Shown here piece after piece: positions 1 to 6,911 of a stretch of 16,486 bases of DNA. The stretch lies in the NCBI GenBank assembly GCA_964370835.1, contig CAYJLO010000067.1:1-16486 (forward strand), given 5' to 3'. Position 1 is the stretch's first letter. Each line of letters starts with the position of its first letter. Position numbers and translations under genes: made by a program. This DNA comes from CAYJAD01 sp964370835. GTDB lineage: Bacteria; Desulfobacterota; Desulfovibrionia; Desulfovibrionales; Desulfovibrionaceae. The notes under the pieces are model-generated. The model was not told the DNA's origin. It saw nothing but the letters and a program-made list of their open reading frames with translations, and ran no database searches.

Positions 1-2
1 GG

Positions 3-55
3 TGTGGGGAGGGGGAAGAACCTTTTCTTCAGAAAAGGTTTTCCCTCTCCCCACA
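3..55 (-). terminator. Long hairpin downstream of the M16 peptidase gene
   Basis: Positions 3-27 pair with 32-55 around a TTCA loop. The stem has more than 20 pairs, including two G-T pairs and one bulged A (position 20). It starts 33 bases past the stop codon of the minus-strand peptidase gene, so it most likely ends that transcript. Any T tract on the minus strand would fall outside the window and cannot be seen. The stem is G-rich on one arm and ends in CTTTTC/GAAAAG, so it might also act on a transcript coming from the other side. Confidence 0.7.
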
Positions 56-87
56 ATAAAATCAAAATTAAAATATAAAAACTACAA

Positions 88-2997
88 TTACAACAGTTTC
101 TGCACAGCCCAACCTTCTTCTTCGGCTGTTTTTTGCGCTAAAGAGCCGCCGAGTACGCATATGCGTCCCTTTTGGCTCACTTGTTCCATGATGTGCGCAA
201 ATTCTTGGAAGTGTTGCTTGGTGGTGGAAAGAATTTCATCACGCATTTGCTGCCTTGCTTCGTCAGTATCGCCGCAGAGGTGACGGGCAAAGGCGGCTGC
301 GCCTTTGGCATCGGGGAGCAAGTAGGTGTCTAGGTCGCCAATGGCTCCCACAATGGCACCAGACAGGGTGCGGGCATCGGGGTCGAAGGCGCGCAGATAG
401 GCATCGGTGGCATCATAGGTATTAAGGGTGTTCTTCACGGCCGGATCGCGGTAGGAAGCTTGTACTAAGGTTCCGTTGAGGCGGTCGAGAGCGCAGAAAG
501 CACCGTAGGCGCCACCTTGTACGCGTACTTTTTCCCAGAGATAGCCCATGCGTAGGTGACGCAAGATCACCTGCGCTGAGCCGTGATAGGTGTAGCCCAT
601 GTCGTAGAGGTTGGCACCTTTACCCACATAGTTGATTTGTGCGGGCGCAGTGAAAACTTCTGCGGCGGGCATGGCGGGGCAAAGCCAATCGTTGGCGTTG
701 ACAAGGGTGCGCTGTGGCAGAGCTTGCATGAGCTTTTGTGCTTGGTTTTCCACGTTGGCTAGGGTTGTGGCATCGGCGGTACTGTCTATGATGCAGTTTT
801 TACCGTTGAGGATGCACGCATAGAGTTCTTGCAAATCATTGAGGATGGCGGGCCAGTTCTCTTGGGCTTTTTCAGAAAGCTCGCGCACGTGTTCTAGGTA
901 GCTAATGCCGCCGGTGAGTTCTTCCAGCCAGCCGGTGGAGCTAAGACTTGCGCGGATGCGTGCGGAAACGGCACTGTGACCAGCGGCCACAAGACCGTGT
1001 TCTAAGCGGGCTTTGGCTTCGAGAAGCATTTGGCAAAACCGCTCTTGTTGATCGAAGTTGGGCTCCAAGAGCACTTCTTGCAAAATGGCAAAAAGATCGT
1101 CCACTTTATCGCGTACGGCTTTGCCTCCCACGGAAAGATAGGCCAAAGGGCTACCATCTTTATGGGTGGAGAGGTAGGAGCTGGCACCCATGCCACCGGT
1201 TTTGGCGGCCATGCGTGTGCCCATGGTCACAAAATCGTGCTTTTGTGTGCCCATTTCCATGAGGGCGCGACCCAAAAGGGGTACGAGGGGCATGAGACGT
1301 TGGGGCACAGCATTTAAGGGAAGGAGGAGGTTTACATAGGCCACGCCTGACGTGTCGATGTCGTGACCGATGAAGCGTTGCTCCTCGGTGCCTTTTATTT
1401 CAATGGGGAGAATGGTGTTTTGCAGGGGCAAATCTTCCACACCCACACAAGGAATGGTGGCAAGGGCCTCGGGGGCGTCTGCTTCTTCTTGCAAATCACG
1501 CAGACGTTGTGTTTCTTGCACTAACTCTTGGCGTTCGGAAGGGGAGCATGCGGCTTGAATGCGCGCTAGCTGAGCCACTTCTTCGGCGGCGCGGCGTTCT
1601 TCCAAGCTGGCGTCGGGGAGAAGAATAACGGTGCTGCGATGTTCGTTGTTGAGGAACCATTCTTTGAGGCAATTTTCAAAAACTTTTTCGCCCTTGGCAA
1701 GACGGCCTTTAATGGTGGCAAGGGGAGCTTCCCATGCGAGGGAGGCAATGGGGTCGCCATCATAGAGCCAGGTGGAAAGACTTTGCACCATGGCAGAAAG
1801 ACCGCGAGGGAAGCGTCCGGAGTTATTTTCGCGCAGGCTAAATTCCACGCTGTTCACGGCGGCTTCAATGGCTTCTGGGGCAATGCCGTCATGGGCAAGG
1901 GCGGCAAGGGTTTCGTGAATGAGCATTTCTGCTTCGTGCAAATCACGAGGGCGTACACCTTTAAGACCAACGGAATAATACATTTGGCGCAAATCGCTTT
2001 CAAGGCCAATGCCGGTGGTGTCTTCACCAAGGCCGGACTCGATGAGGGCTTTGCGTAAAGGGGAGCCGGGTAAGCCGTCTAAAATATGCTCCAGCATCTC
2101 AAAGGTGAGGGCCGCGGTGACATCGGCTGTTTCGCATAGGAGCCAGTTGACGGTGAAAAGCGCATTGTCATTATCTTCGCTGCTGGCATAGGCTACCTCT
2201 ATATGACGAGGCATGTCTAATTTGTCTTGCAAAGGAATGGTGGATTGCGCCTTTTTTTCCGGAGCTAAGGCCGTATGGCGAGCAAGCTCTGCACCAACGA
2301 TTTCTAAACGGCGAGCTTCATCATCATCGCCCCAGAAGAAAAAGCGTGCATTGGAAGGATGATAGTAGGAGGTATGAAACTCTTTAAAGGCATCGTAGCT
2401 CAGGGTGAGGATGCTCTTGGGATGACCGCCGGAATCAAGGCTATAAATCATGTCCGGAAACATGGATTGCTGGGACTGTTCGGCCAAAATGGAGTCGGGA
2501 GAAGAGTAAACGCCCTTCATTTCATTGTAGACCACACCCTTAAATGTCCATGGCTCATCGGCACTTTCGGCCTCCACATGCCAGCCTTCTTGGCGAAAGA
2601 TATCTTCGCTGATGCGTGGGTGGAATACAGCGTCAATGTATACGTCAATGAGATTGTAAAAATCTTGCGTATTGGTGCTGGCCACGGGATAGCAGGTTTT
2701 ATCGGGGAAGGTGAAGGCATTGAGAAAGGTTTGTAAAGAACCTTTTAAAAGCTCCACAAAAGGCTCGCGCACGGGAAATTTTTCAGAGCCGCAAAGCACT
2801 GAGTGCTCAAGAATATGCGCAACGCCGGAAGAGTCGGCAGGAGGGGTGCGTAAGGTTACGCCAAAGCATTTGTTTTCGTCATTATTGCTAATGGATAAGA
2901 GCTCCGCGCCGGTGGCATTGTGTTTCCAAAGGCGAGCGGTGCCGAAAATTTCTTGTACGTGTTCTTCACGTACCAGTGTAAAATCATTTTTATACAT
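88..2997 (-). CDS. PreP-like M16C zinc metallopeptidase
   Basis: About 969 residues, the usual size of the M16C (PreP/falcilysin-like) group, in which one chain holds both halves of a peptidase clamp. The inverted zinc motif HILEH is at residues 61-65, and the third ligand is probably Glu159 in VYNEMKG. The C-terminal half has GGAYGA at about 828-833 and SYRDP at about 848-852. These match the conserved Arg/Tyr substrate-binding region of PreP. No signal peptide is visible, so it probably acts in the cytoplasm on short unfolded peptides. I chose the ATG at 2997 because AAGAAGG lies just upstream. A GTG at 3027 in the same frame has no clear ribosome site and lies within a hairpin arm. It follows the nitroreductase gene on the same strand but is separated from it by two hairpins. 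Family is confident; the peptide substrate is unknown. Confidence 0.93.
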   Translation of the reverse strand: MYKNDFTLVREEHVQEIFGTARLWKHNATGAELLSISNNDENKCFGVTLRTPPADSSGVAHILEHSVLCGSEKFPVREPFVELLKGSLQTFLNAFTFPDKTCYPVASTNTQDFYNLIDVYIDAVFHPRISEDIFRQEGWHVEAESADEPWTFKGVVYNEMKGVYSSPDSILAEQSQQSMFPDMIYSLDSGGHPKSILTLSYDAFKEFHTSYYHPSNARFFFWGDDDEARRLEIVGAELARHTALAPEKKAQSTIPLQDKLDMPRHIEVAYASSEDNDNALFTVNWLLCETADVTAALTFEMLEHILDGLPGSPLRKALIESGLGEDTTGIGLESDLRQMYYSVGLKGVRPRDLHEAEMLIHETLAALAHDGIAPEAIEAAVNSVEFSLRENNSGRFPRGLSAMVQSLSTWLYDGDPIASLAWEAPLATIKGRLAKGEKVFENCLKEWFLNNEHRSTVILLPDASLEERRAAEEVAQLARIQAACSPSERQELVQETQRLRDLQEEADAPEALATIPCVGVEDLPLQNTILPIEIKGTEEQRFIGHDIDTSGVAYVNLLLPLNAVPQRLMPLVPLLGRALMEMGTQKHDFVTMGTRMAAKTGGMGASSYLSTHKDGSPLAYLSVGGKAVRDKVDDLFAILQEVLLEPNFDQQERFCQMLLEAKARLEHGLVAAGHSAVSARIRASLSSTGWLEELTGGISYLEHVRELSEKAQENWPAILNDLQELYACILNGKNCIIDSTADATTLANVENQAQKLMQALPQRTLVNANDWLCPAMPAAEVFTAPAQINYVGKGANLYDMGYTYHGSAQVILRHLRMGYLWEKVRVQGGAYGAFCALDRLNGTLVQASYRDPAVKNTLNTYDATDAYLRAFDPDARTLSGAIVGAIGDLDTYLLPDAKGAAAFARHLCGDTDEARQQMRDEILSTTKQHFQEFAHIMEQVSQKGRICVLGGSLAQKTAEEEGWAVQKLL

Positions 2998-3013
2998 ATA
3001 ACCTTCTTTGTGT

Positions 3014-3046
3014 AAAAATGAGGGCACATCCCATGAGATTGCCCTC
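3014..3046 (-). terminator. Hairpin with T tract before the peptidase gene
   Basis: On the minus strand GAGGGCA (3046-3040) pairs with TGCCCTC (3026-3020). Inner ATC/GAT pairing with one bulged G extends the stem, and five Ts follow (3018-3014). This is the form of an intrinsic terminator. It lies downstream of the nitroreductase stop and only about 20 bases before the peptidase start, so it could end the nitroreductase transcript or act as an attenuator for the peptidase. Confidence 0.6.
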
Positions 3047-3066
3047 GGTATTTATGTGTATGGGGA

Positions 3067-3098
3067 ATTTGCGTGAAACAATGTATTGTTACGCAAAT
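3067..3098. repeat. Near-perfect inverted repeat after the nitroreductase stop
   Basis: ATTTGCGT (3067-3074) pairs with ACGCAAAT (3091-3098), and the inner AACAAT (3077-3082) pairs with ATTGTT (3085-3090). Only two bases (G3075, A3076) are unpaired outside the GT centre. It starts 13 bases after the nitroreductase stop codon. No clear T tract follows on the minus strand, so it may be an mRNA 3' stabilising hairpin or a protein-binding palindrome and not a terminator. Confidence 0.55.
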
Positions 3099-3111
3099 GT
3101 TTGAGGTGGTT

Positions 3112-3687
3112 TTATAGGGTGTGCAAAAGCACTTCAGATAAACTGCGCTTGGGTACGTAATGTATGCCTTCGCCGTCGCGCCAATAGGTAAAGGAACCAT
3201 CGGACGGCATGTCAGCCAACACGCGACGCTCTTTTTCGATGCCAAGACCCAAAATAAGGGCTATTTCCATGCCTTCAGGAACTTGAAATATTTCTGCACA
3301 CTCTTTGGGATTAAAGGAGGCATGCATGCAGCATCCCATGCCTTTGCTTTGGGCGGCAAGTTGCATGGTTTGGGCGGCAATGCCCACATCCATATGTACA
3401 AGTTTTCCGGATTTTTCTGGTGTTAAAATGGCTATATAGGCTGTGGGACGCTCTCCGGCAATGGGGCCATCCCATTTAAGAACTCCTGCCCAGCGTGTAT
3501 GGGGGAAAATAGCCTCACAAGCTTGTCTACTTTCGGCGGCCACAAAACGTAATACTTGCGCATTACGTGCACAAGGAGCCATGCGCGCGCAATCCACAAG
3601 CCAATGAATGGCGTCTGCACCCAATCTATCTGCTTCTAAAAAACGGCGGCAAGAGCGAGCTTCTTTAACTAAGCTAGTAAAATCCAT
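3112..3687 (-). CDS. Nitroreductase-family FMN oxidoreductase
   Basis: 191 residues, close to the usual size for small nitroreductase-fold proteins. Near the N terminus SCRRF (residues 12-16) matches the basic FMN-phosphate-binding start of the family, followed by a helix with ARMAPCARNAQ. Residues around GMGCCMHASF match the conserved central segment (commonly GLGSCW in relatives), and GLGIEKERR near the C terminus is the usual closing strand. The family uses NAD(P)H to reduce nitro compounds, quinones or flavins, normally as a dimer; the real substrate cannot be told from sequence. The ATG at 3687 has GAGAGG upstream. The gene follows rex on the same strand, but a terminator and its own promoter-like region lie between them, so cotranscription is unlikely. 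Confidence 0.85.
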   Translation of the reverse strand: MDFTSLVKEARSCRRFLEADRLGADAIHWLVDCARMAPCARNAQVLRFVAAESRQACEAIFPHTRWAGVLKWDGPIAGERPTAYIAILTPEKSGKLVHMDVGIAAQTMQLAAQSKGMGCCMHASFNPKECAEIFQVPEGMEIALILGLGIEKERRVLADMPSDGSFTYWRDGEGIHYVPKRSLSEVLLHTL

Positions 3688-3717
3688 AACAACCTCTCAG
3701 GCAAATAAAATAACATG

Positions 3718-3756
3718 CAAAAGCATATGCCCATTGTATGCTGGGCGTAGCTTTTG
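3718..3756. repeat. 15-bp inverted repeat in front of the nitroreductase gene
   Basis: CAAAAGC (3718-3724) pairs with GCTTTTG (3750-3756). After a single unpaired A, TATGCCCA (3726-3733) pairs with TGGGCGTA (3742-3749) with one G-T pair. The loop is eight bases. It overlaps the predicted -10 region and transcription start of the nitroreductase gene, so it could be an operator or a 5' hairpin. No protein family is recognised from the sequence. Confidence 0.5.
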
Positions 3757-3766
3757 TTGGTGTCAA
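3738..3766 (-). promoter_or_regulatory. Candidate nitroreductase promoter
   Basis: On the minus strand a perfect TTGACA (3766-3761) is followed after 17 bases by CAGCAT (3743-3738), a weak -10. A better -10 match, TACAAT (3738-3733), is 22 bases away, which is too far. The -35 is convincing; the -10 is not. A weak -10 overlapped by a palindrome would fit a regulated promoter. Confidence 0.35.
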
Positions 3767-3858
3767 TTGTAAAGTATACAAAAAAGCTCTCACAAGATAC
3801 GGGGAATGTGCTTTTTTGTAAAGCCAAAGGAAGTATGGAAAATGCGGAGAAAGAACAG

Positions 3859-3894
3859 AAAAACCCCACATGGGTGCGACCAATGAGGGGTTTT
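3859..3894 (-). terminator. Intrinsic terminator of rex
   Basis: On the minus strand AAAACCCC (3894-3887 plus flank) pairs with GGGGTTTT, with further CAT/ATG and GGT/ACC pairs inside and a CGC loop. The stem runs into a T tract (3863-3859). It starts about 50 bases after the rex stop codon and should end the rex transcript before the nitroreductase gene. Confidence 0.8.
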
Positions 3895-3945
3895 GAGATA
3901 GGTAAAAACTCAGCGCATGCAAAGATGCAAAGACGTGATTGTGGC

Positions 3946-4584
3946 TTAAGAGGCGCGTGTATGCTTGAATGTGAGATTGTAAAGATGATGGAAAAAGTCC
4001 ACATATTCCACAAAAATACCATCAGGTACGCGAATACGAGCCGGAGCAAAGTTTAAAAGACTACGGACACCGGCGTCAATTAAGTGATTGGCAGCGCGCT
4101 GTGCTCTTTCTGGGGGAGTGGCGATGATGCCCATTTCGATGTGTTGCTCCACCACTTTTTCTTTGAGGCGCTTGGTGCACATGACTTCAAGGTTATTGAC
4201 TTTTTCACCAATTTTAAAGGGGTCACAGTCAAAGGCTCCTACAATATGAAAGCCCTTGGTGCGAAATTCGCTATGGTTTAAAATGGCGCGTCCCATATTA
4301 CCCACACCCACAAGGGCAAGGCGCCATTCGCGGTTAATGCCAAGGGCTTCGGAAATGGACGCCATGAGGGCTTTCACATAATAACCCACACCGCGCACAC
4401 CAAATTCACCAAAAAAAGCGAGGTCTTTACGCACTTGAGAGGCGTTTACATCACAAGCTTTGGCCAAGGGATCAGAGGAAATAACTTCCACCCCTTCTTG
4501 GTCTAAATGCTCAAGAACCTGCATATACACAGCGATTCTTTGGATGGTAGCCTTGGGTATATGGGTATTTTTAACTTGATTCAT
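3946..4584 (-). CDS. rex: Redox-sensing transcriptional repressor Rex
   Basis: 212 residues, the normal Rex length. The N-terminal winged helix ends in SQVRKDLAFFGEFG (residues 49-62), the hallmark DNA-recognition segment of Rex. The Rossmann domain has GVGNMG at 93-98, GAFDCDP near 117-122, an ATPP segment and NFAP near the C terminus, as expected for binding NAD(H). Rex dimers bind operators when NADH/NAD+ is low and release them when NADH rises; targets in anaerobes are commonly fermentation and respiration genes. I chose the ATG at 4584 because GGAGGAAATTACC precedes it and because an upstream in-frame extension would cross the operator and promoter. The gene stands alone between its terminator and promoter. 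Its place next to the lactate operon suggests a link to redox control of lactate oxidation, but no Rex-like site was found at the lactate promoter. Confidence 0.95.
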   Translation of the reverse strand: MNQVKNTHIPKATIQRIAVYMQVLEHLDQEGVEVISSDPLAKACDVNASQVRKDLAFFGEFGVRGVGYYVKALMASISEALGINREWRLALVGVGNMGRAILNHSEFRTKGFHIVGAFDCDPFKIGEKVNNLEVMCTKRLKEKVVEQHIEMGIIATPPERAQRAANHLIDAGVRSLLNFAPARIRVPDGIFVEYVDFFHHLYNLTFKHTRAS

Positions 4585-4615
4585 GGTAATTTCCTCCGCA
4601 AAATAGATACTAAGC

Positions 4616-4633
4616 TTGTGAAATAATATGCAA
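4616..4633. promoter_or_regulatory. Rex-like operator at the rex promoter
   Basis: TTGTGAAATAATATGCAA is an imperfect 18-bp palindrome. One half, TTGTGAA, equals the half-site commonly seen for Rex (TTGTGAA-N4-TTCACAA form, from memory of the family); the other half keeps the outer CAA. It lies right after the predicted -10 and covers the expected transcription start of rex, 32 bases before the start codon. This position suits autorepression. Confidence 0.6.
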
Positions 4634-4634
4634 G

Positions 4635-4663
4635 ATAGTACTGGTAAGTTCAAAAAGTGTCAA
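4635..4663 (-). promoter_or_regulatory. Predicted rex promoter
   Basis: On the minus strand TTGACA (4663-4658) and TACTAT (4640-4635) are separated by exactly 17 bases. The -35 is perfect and the -10 matches four of six consensus positions. The start of transcription would fall near 4628, inside the Rex-like operator. Confidence 0.6.
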
Positions 4664-4664
4664 T

Positions 4665-4687
4665 CTCATGATTTTAAAAGTCATGAG
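4665..4687. repeat. Palindrome just upstream of the rex -35
   Basis: CTCATGA (4665-4671) and TCATGAG (4681-4687) form a perfect 7-bp inverted repeat around a 9-bp spacer, most of which is itself the palindrome TTTTAAAA (4672-4679). It abuts the rex -35 element. It does not match Rex, FNR or CRP-type sites that I know. It could be an activator or second repressor site. Confidence 0.45.
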
Positions 4688-5002
4688 TTTTACTTATAAG
4701 GGGATGGGCCTTGCTGTGAGGATGGGCTTCTTTGCTACGGGGGAGGGGGTAACTCTTCGAAAAATAAAGCTGATCTCTGTGGCTTGGGCTTGGGCCTTAT
4801 ACTGCTGTATTTTTAATGACGTGTGCACATCATTTGTTCTTAATAGTAAAGCTATGCAAATACAAAAGTTTTTTGCTATGCTAACCAGCAGTGATATAGC
4901 TCCGTTTTTTTAGCTAAGCAAGGGAAAAGTGCTGGATTTTGTGAAATTTTTTGTTGTTGGAATGACAAGGAATACTGAACGATAATAATCTTTAAATGTA
5001 CG
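4688..5002. other. Intergenic stretch without a supported gene
   Basis: This stretch lies between the rex promoter region and the permease terminator. A plus-strand reading frame at 4668-4913 (81 codons) has no ribosome site and no recognisable protein pattern. A short GCTAT/ATAGC pairing followed by seven Ts (around 4877-4912) may be a weak plus-strand terminator. A TTGTGAAAT half-site near 4939 lacks a matching second half. Nothing else was recognised. Confidence 0.5.
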
Positions 5003-5036
5003 AAAAAGGCGCCGTCGTACGTATACGAACGGCGCC
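5003..5036 (-). terminator. Strong terminator of the lactate permease gene
   Basis: GGCGCCGT (5008-5015) pairs with ACGGCGCC (5029-5036), and the inner CGTA (5016-5019) pairs with TACG (5024-5027) with one bulged A. On the minus strand the stem is followed directly by TTTTT (5007-5003). It begins 24 bases past the permease stop codon and should close the lactate operon. Confidence 0.9.
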
Positions 5037-5060
5037 CACATAAGACTTTATATCCTAAGC

Positions 5061-6752
5061 TTAGTATAAGCCGGGATAGAAGCTGATGATGGCTGTGGCG
5101 ATGATACCCACCACAACACCGTAGAAGATGAAGGGCCAGAATGTCTTTTTAAGAACAAGACCTTCGCGACCTGCAAGACCCACCACGGCGCAAACGGCCA
5201 CGATGTTGTGTACGCAAATCATATTACCCATGCCACCACCAACTGCTTGTGCAGCTACGATGATTTGACGAGGAATATTAAGTACAGCGGCTGTGCTCCA
5301 TTGGAATTCAGCAAAGAGCAAGTCAGATACGGTGTTAGAACCGGTAATGAAGGCACCAAGGCCACCCACGAAGGAAGCAAGCATGGGCCAGGTTCCGCCA
5401 GCGATGGCAGCAACGGTTTGCGCCATGGCAAGAGGCATGGAAGGCAAGCCGTCGGGGTTTACACCGGAACCACGGAAGATGGATACCAAGGCTACAGCAA
5501 AGATAAGAGCAATGGTGGGGGACTTCATTTTGCTTATGGATTCGCCCCAAGCGCGTTTTACTGCGTCGCCGCTCATGCCATGAATGCCAATGGTTAACAA
5601 GGATACCAAGATGAAAGGAATGGTGCCAGGCAAGTACAAGTACTGGATGGCAGCGTCCACGTTTTCATAGCCAAGAATATTGCTAAAGGGGATGGACTTG
5701 GAAGCAAGCCAGCTCTTGAACGGAAGCTGAGAAATACGGGTAACAACCAAGATAAGACCAATGAGGGCATAGGGTAACCATGCTTTAAATTGGCTCATAT
5801 GAGGGGTAAATTCAGTTTTGGTGCTGGTTTTTACAGTGCCTGTCCATTCAGGATCCCAGCCGTCTTGTGGGCCGAAGGTCCAAACGTCTTTAGGTACGCA
5901 AAAGCCTTTTTTGGTGCCAGCCACCAAGAGACCAAGACCCACAAGACCACCAATGAGGGAGGGGAATTCTGGTCCGAGGAACCAAGCAAAAGAAAGGTAA
6001 GGCACAAGGAAGCACACAGCGGCAAATACGCAGTATTTCCATGCGGAAAGGCCTTCTTTCCAGGACTTGTTGGGGCCGTAGTAACGGGTCATGAAGCCGA
6101 GGAGGAAGATGGGTAAAATAATTGCCATGGGACCGTGCATGGTGGTGGCCCATTCACCGATAACTTTAGCAAAGCTTTCAAAGCTGGTGAAGTTAAGGGC
6201 AGCACCAGAGGCCACAGCGTCGGCCACAGGTGTTTTTAAAGGAGTAAGACCCACGAGGATAGGTGTACCCACAGCACCGAAGGTTACGGGGAAGCTGTTA
6301 AACACTAAGCAGATAACTGCAGCTGCCAAGGGGGGGAAGCCCAAGGAGAGAAGGAGAGGAGCTGCAAGGGCTGCAGGGGTACCAAAACCGGCCGCACCTT
6401 CAATGAAGGCGGCGAACATATAACCAATGATGATGGTTTGTACGCGACGGTCGGGGCTGATATTTTGCATCCCGTATTGGATAGTTTCCATGCCACCGCT
6501 TTGTTGCAGGGTGAACATGATTAAAATGGCACCAAAAACGATGATAAGTACACCGATGGCAACCACAACGCCTTGTAAAGACAAGGCTGCCAAATACATG
6601 GCGTCCAAATTCCAAGCAAACATACCTGCCACCACGGCAATGAGCCATGCCACGGGCATGGCACGCGTGGCTGGCCAGCGCAGACCCACCATGAGTACAA
6701 GCGCAGCTAAAATGGGCAAAATGGCCATAAGAGCTAACATAGATACAGACAT
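5061..6752 (-). CDS. lldP: L-lactate permease, LctP family
   Basis: 563 residues, very hydrophobic, with about twelve or more predicted membrane segments, the normal size for LctP/LldP carriers. Hallmarks include GFGTP at 122-126, FGAVGTP at 158-164 and FITGSNTVSDLLF in the C-terminal part. The family moves lactate (and often glycolate) across the inner membrane with protons. The ATG at 6752 has TTGAGGAG upstream. It is the last gene of the cluster, 159 bases after the LutB-LutA fusion, with a stem-loop in between, and is followed by a strong terminator. The context of D- and L-lactate dehydrogenases makes lactate the likely substrate. Whether it has its own promoter as well as readthrough from the operon is uncertain. 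Confidence 0.93.
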   Translation of the reverse strand: MSVSMLALMAILPILAALVLMVGLRWPATRAMPVAWLIAVVAGMFAWNLDAMYLAALSLQGVVVAIGVLIIVFGAILIMFTLQQSGGMETIQYGMQNISPDRRVQTIIIGYMFAAFIEGAAGFGTPAALAAPLLLSLGFPPLAAAVICLVFNSFPVTFGAVGTPILVGLTPLKTPVADAVASGAALNFTSFESFAKVIGEWATTMHGPMAIILPIFLLGFMTRYYGPNKSWKEGLSAWKYCVFAAVCFLVPYLSFAWFLGPEFPSLIGGLVGLGLLVAGTKKGFCVPKDVWTFGPQDGWDPEWTGTVKTSTKTEFTPHMSQFKAWLPYALIGLILVVTRISQLPFKSWLASKSIPFSNILGYENVDAAIQYLYLPGTIPFILVSLLTIGIHGMSGDAVKRAWGESISKMKSPTIALIFAVALVSIFRGSGVNPDGLPSMPLAMAQTVAAIAGGTWPMLASFVGGLGAFITGSNTVSDLLFAEFQWSTAAVLNIPRQIIVAAQAVGGGMGNMICVHNIVAVCAVVGLAGREGLVLKKTFWPFIFYGVVVGIIATAIISFYPGLY

Positions 6753-6876
6753 ACAAACTCCTCAATAAGTAGCGGCGGTTTCCGCTACCACAAAAAGTAA
6801 TTTACAGACACCTCATAAAGGTGCCACCTACCTCTTCCTCATCCAAGCAAAATACAAATATTTTACTTATAAAGGC

Positions 6877-6896
6877 CCCTTGTGCAAACACAAGGG
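6877..6896 (-). terminator. Stem-loop between the LutB-LutA gene and the permease gene
   Basis: CCCTTGTG (6877-6884) and CACAAGGG (6889-6896) form a perfect 8-bp stem with a CAAA loop, 15 bases after the dehydrogenase stop. The minus-strand tail is TA-rich (GCCTTTATAAG) but has no clean T tract. It may be a partial terminator or an mRNA processing or stabilising hairpin that sets permease levels apart from the enzyme genes. A weak promoter-like pair (TTTGCA, 17 bases, TAAAAT on the minus strand) overlaps it. Confidence 0.55.
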
Positions 6897-6911
6897 ACCC
6901 TATAACAAGTC

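Noticed and set aside
1002..2058. Several open frames of 60-139 codons opposite or within the peptidase gene
   Set aside because: They are shadows of the peptidase reading frame, without ribosome sites or recognisable protein features.
4668..4913. 81-codon plus-strand open frame divergent from rex
   Set aside because: No ribosome site precedes its ATG, the start lies inside the palindrome by the rex promoter, and the protein shows no pattern of a real gene.
4939..4956. Second Rex site near the permease terminator
   Set aside because: Only one half (TTGTGAAAT) is present; the other side is a run of T with no matching half.
6877..6896. Rex operator in the stem-loop before the permease gene
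   Set aside because: It contains TTGTG and CACAA, but only four bases apart; Rex sites need about eight, so a stem-loop is the better reading.
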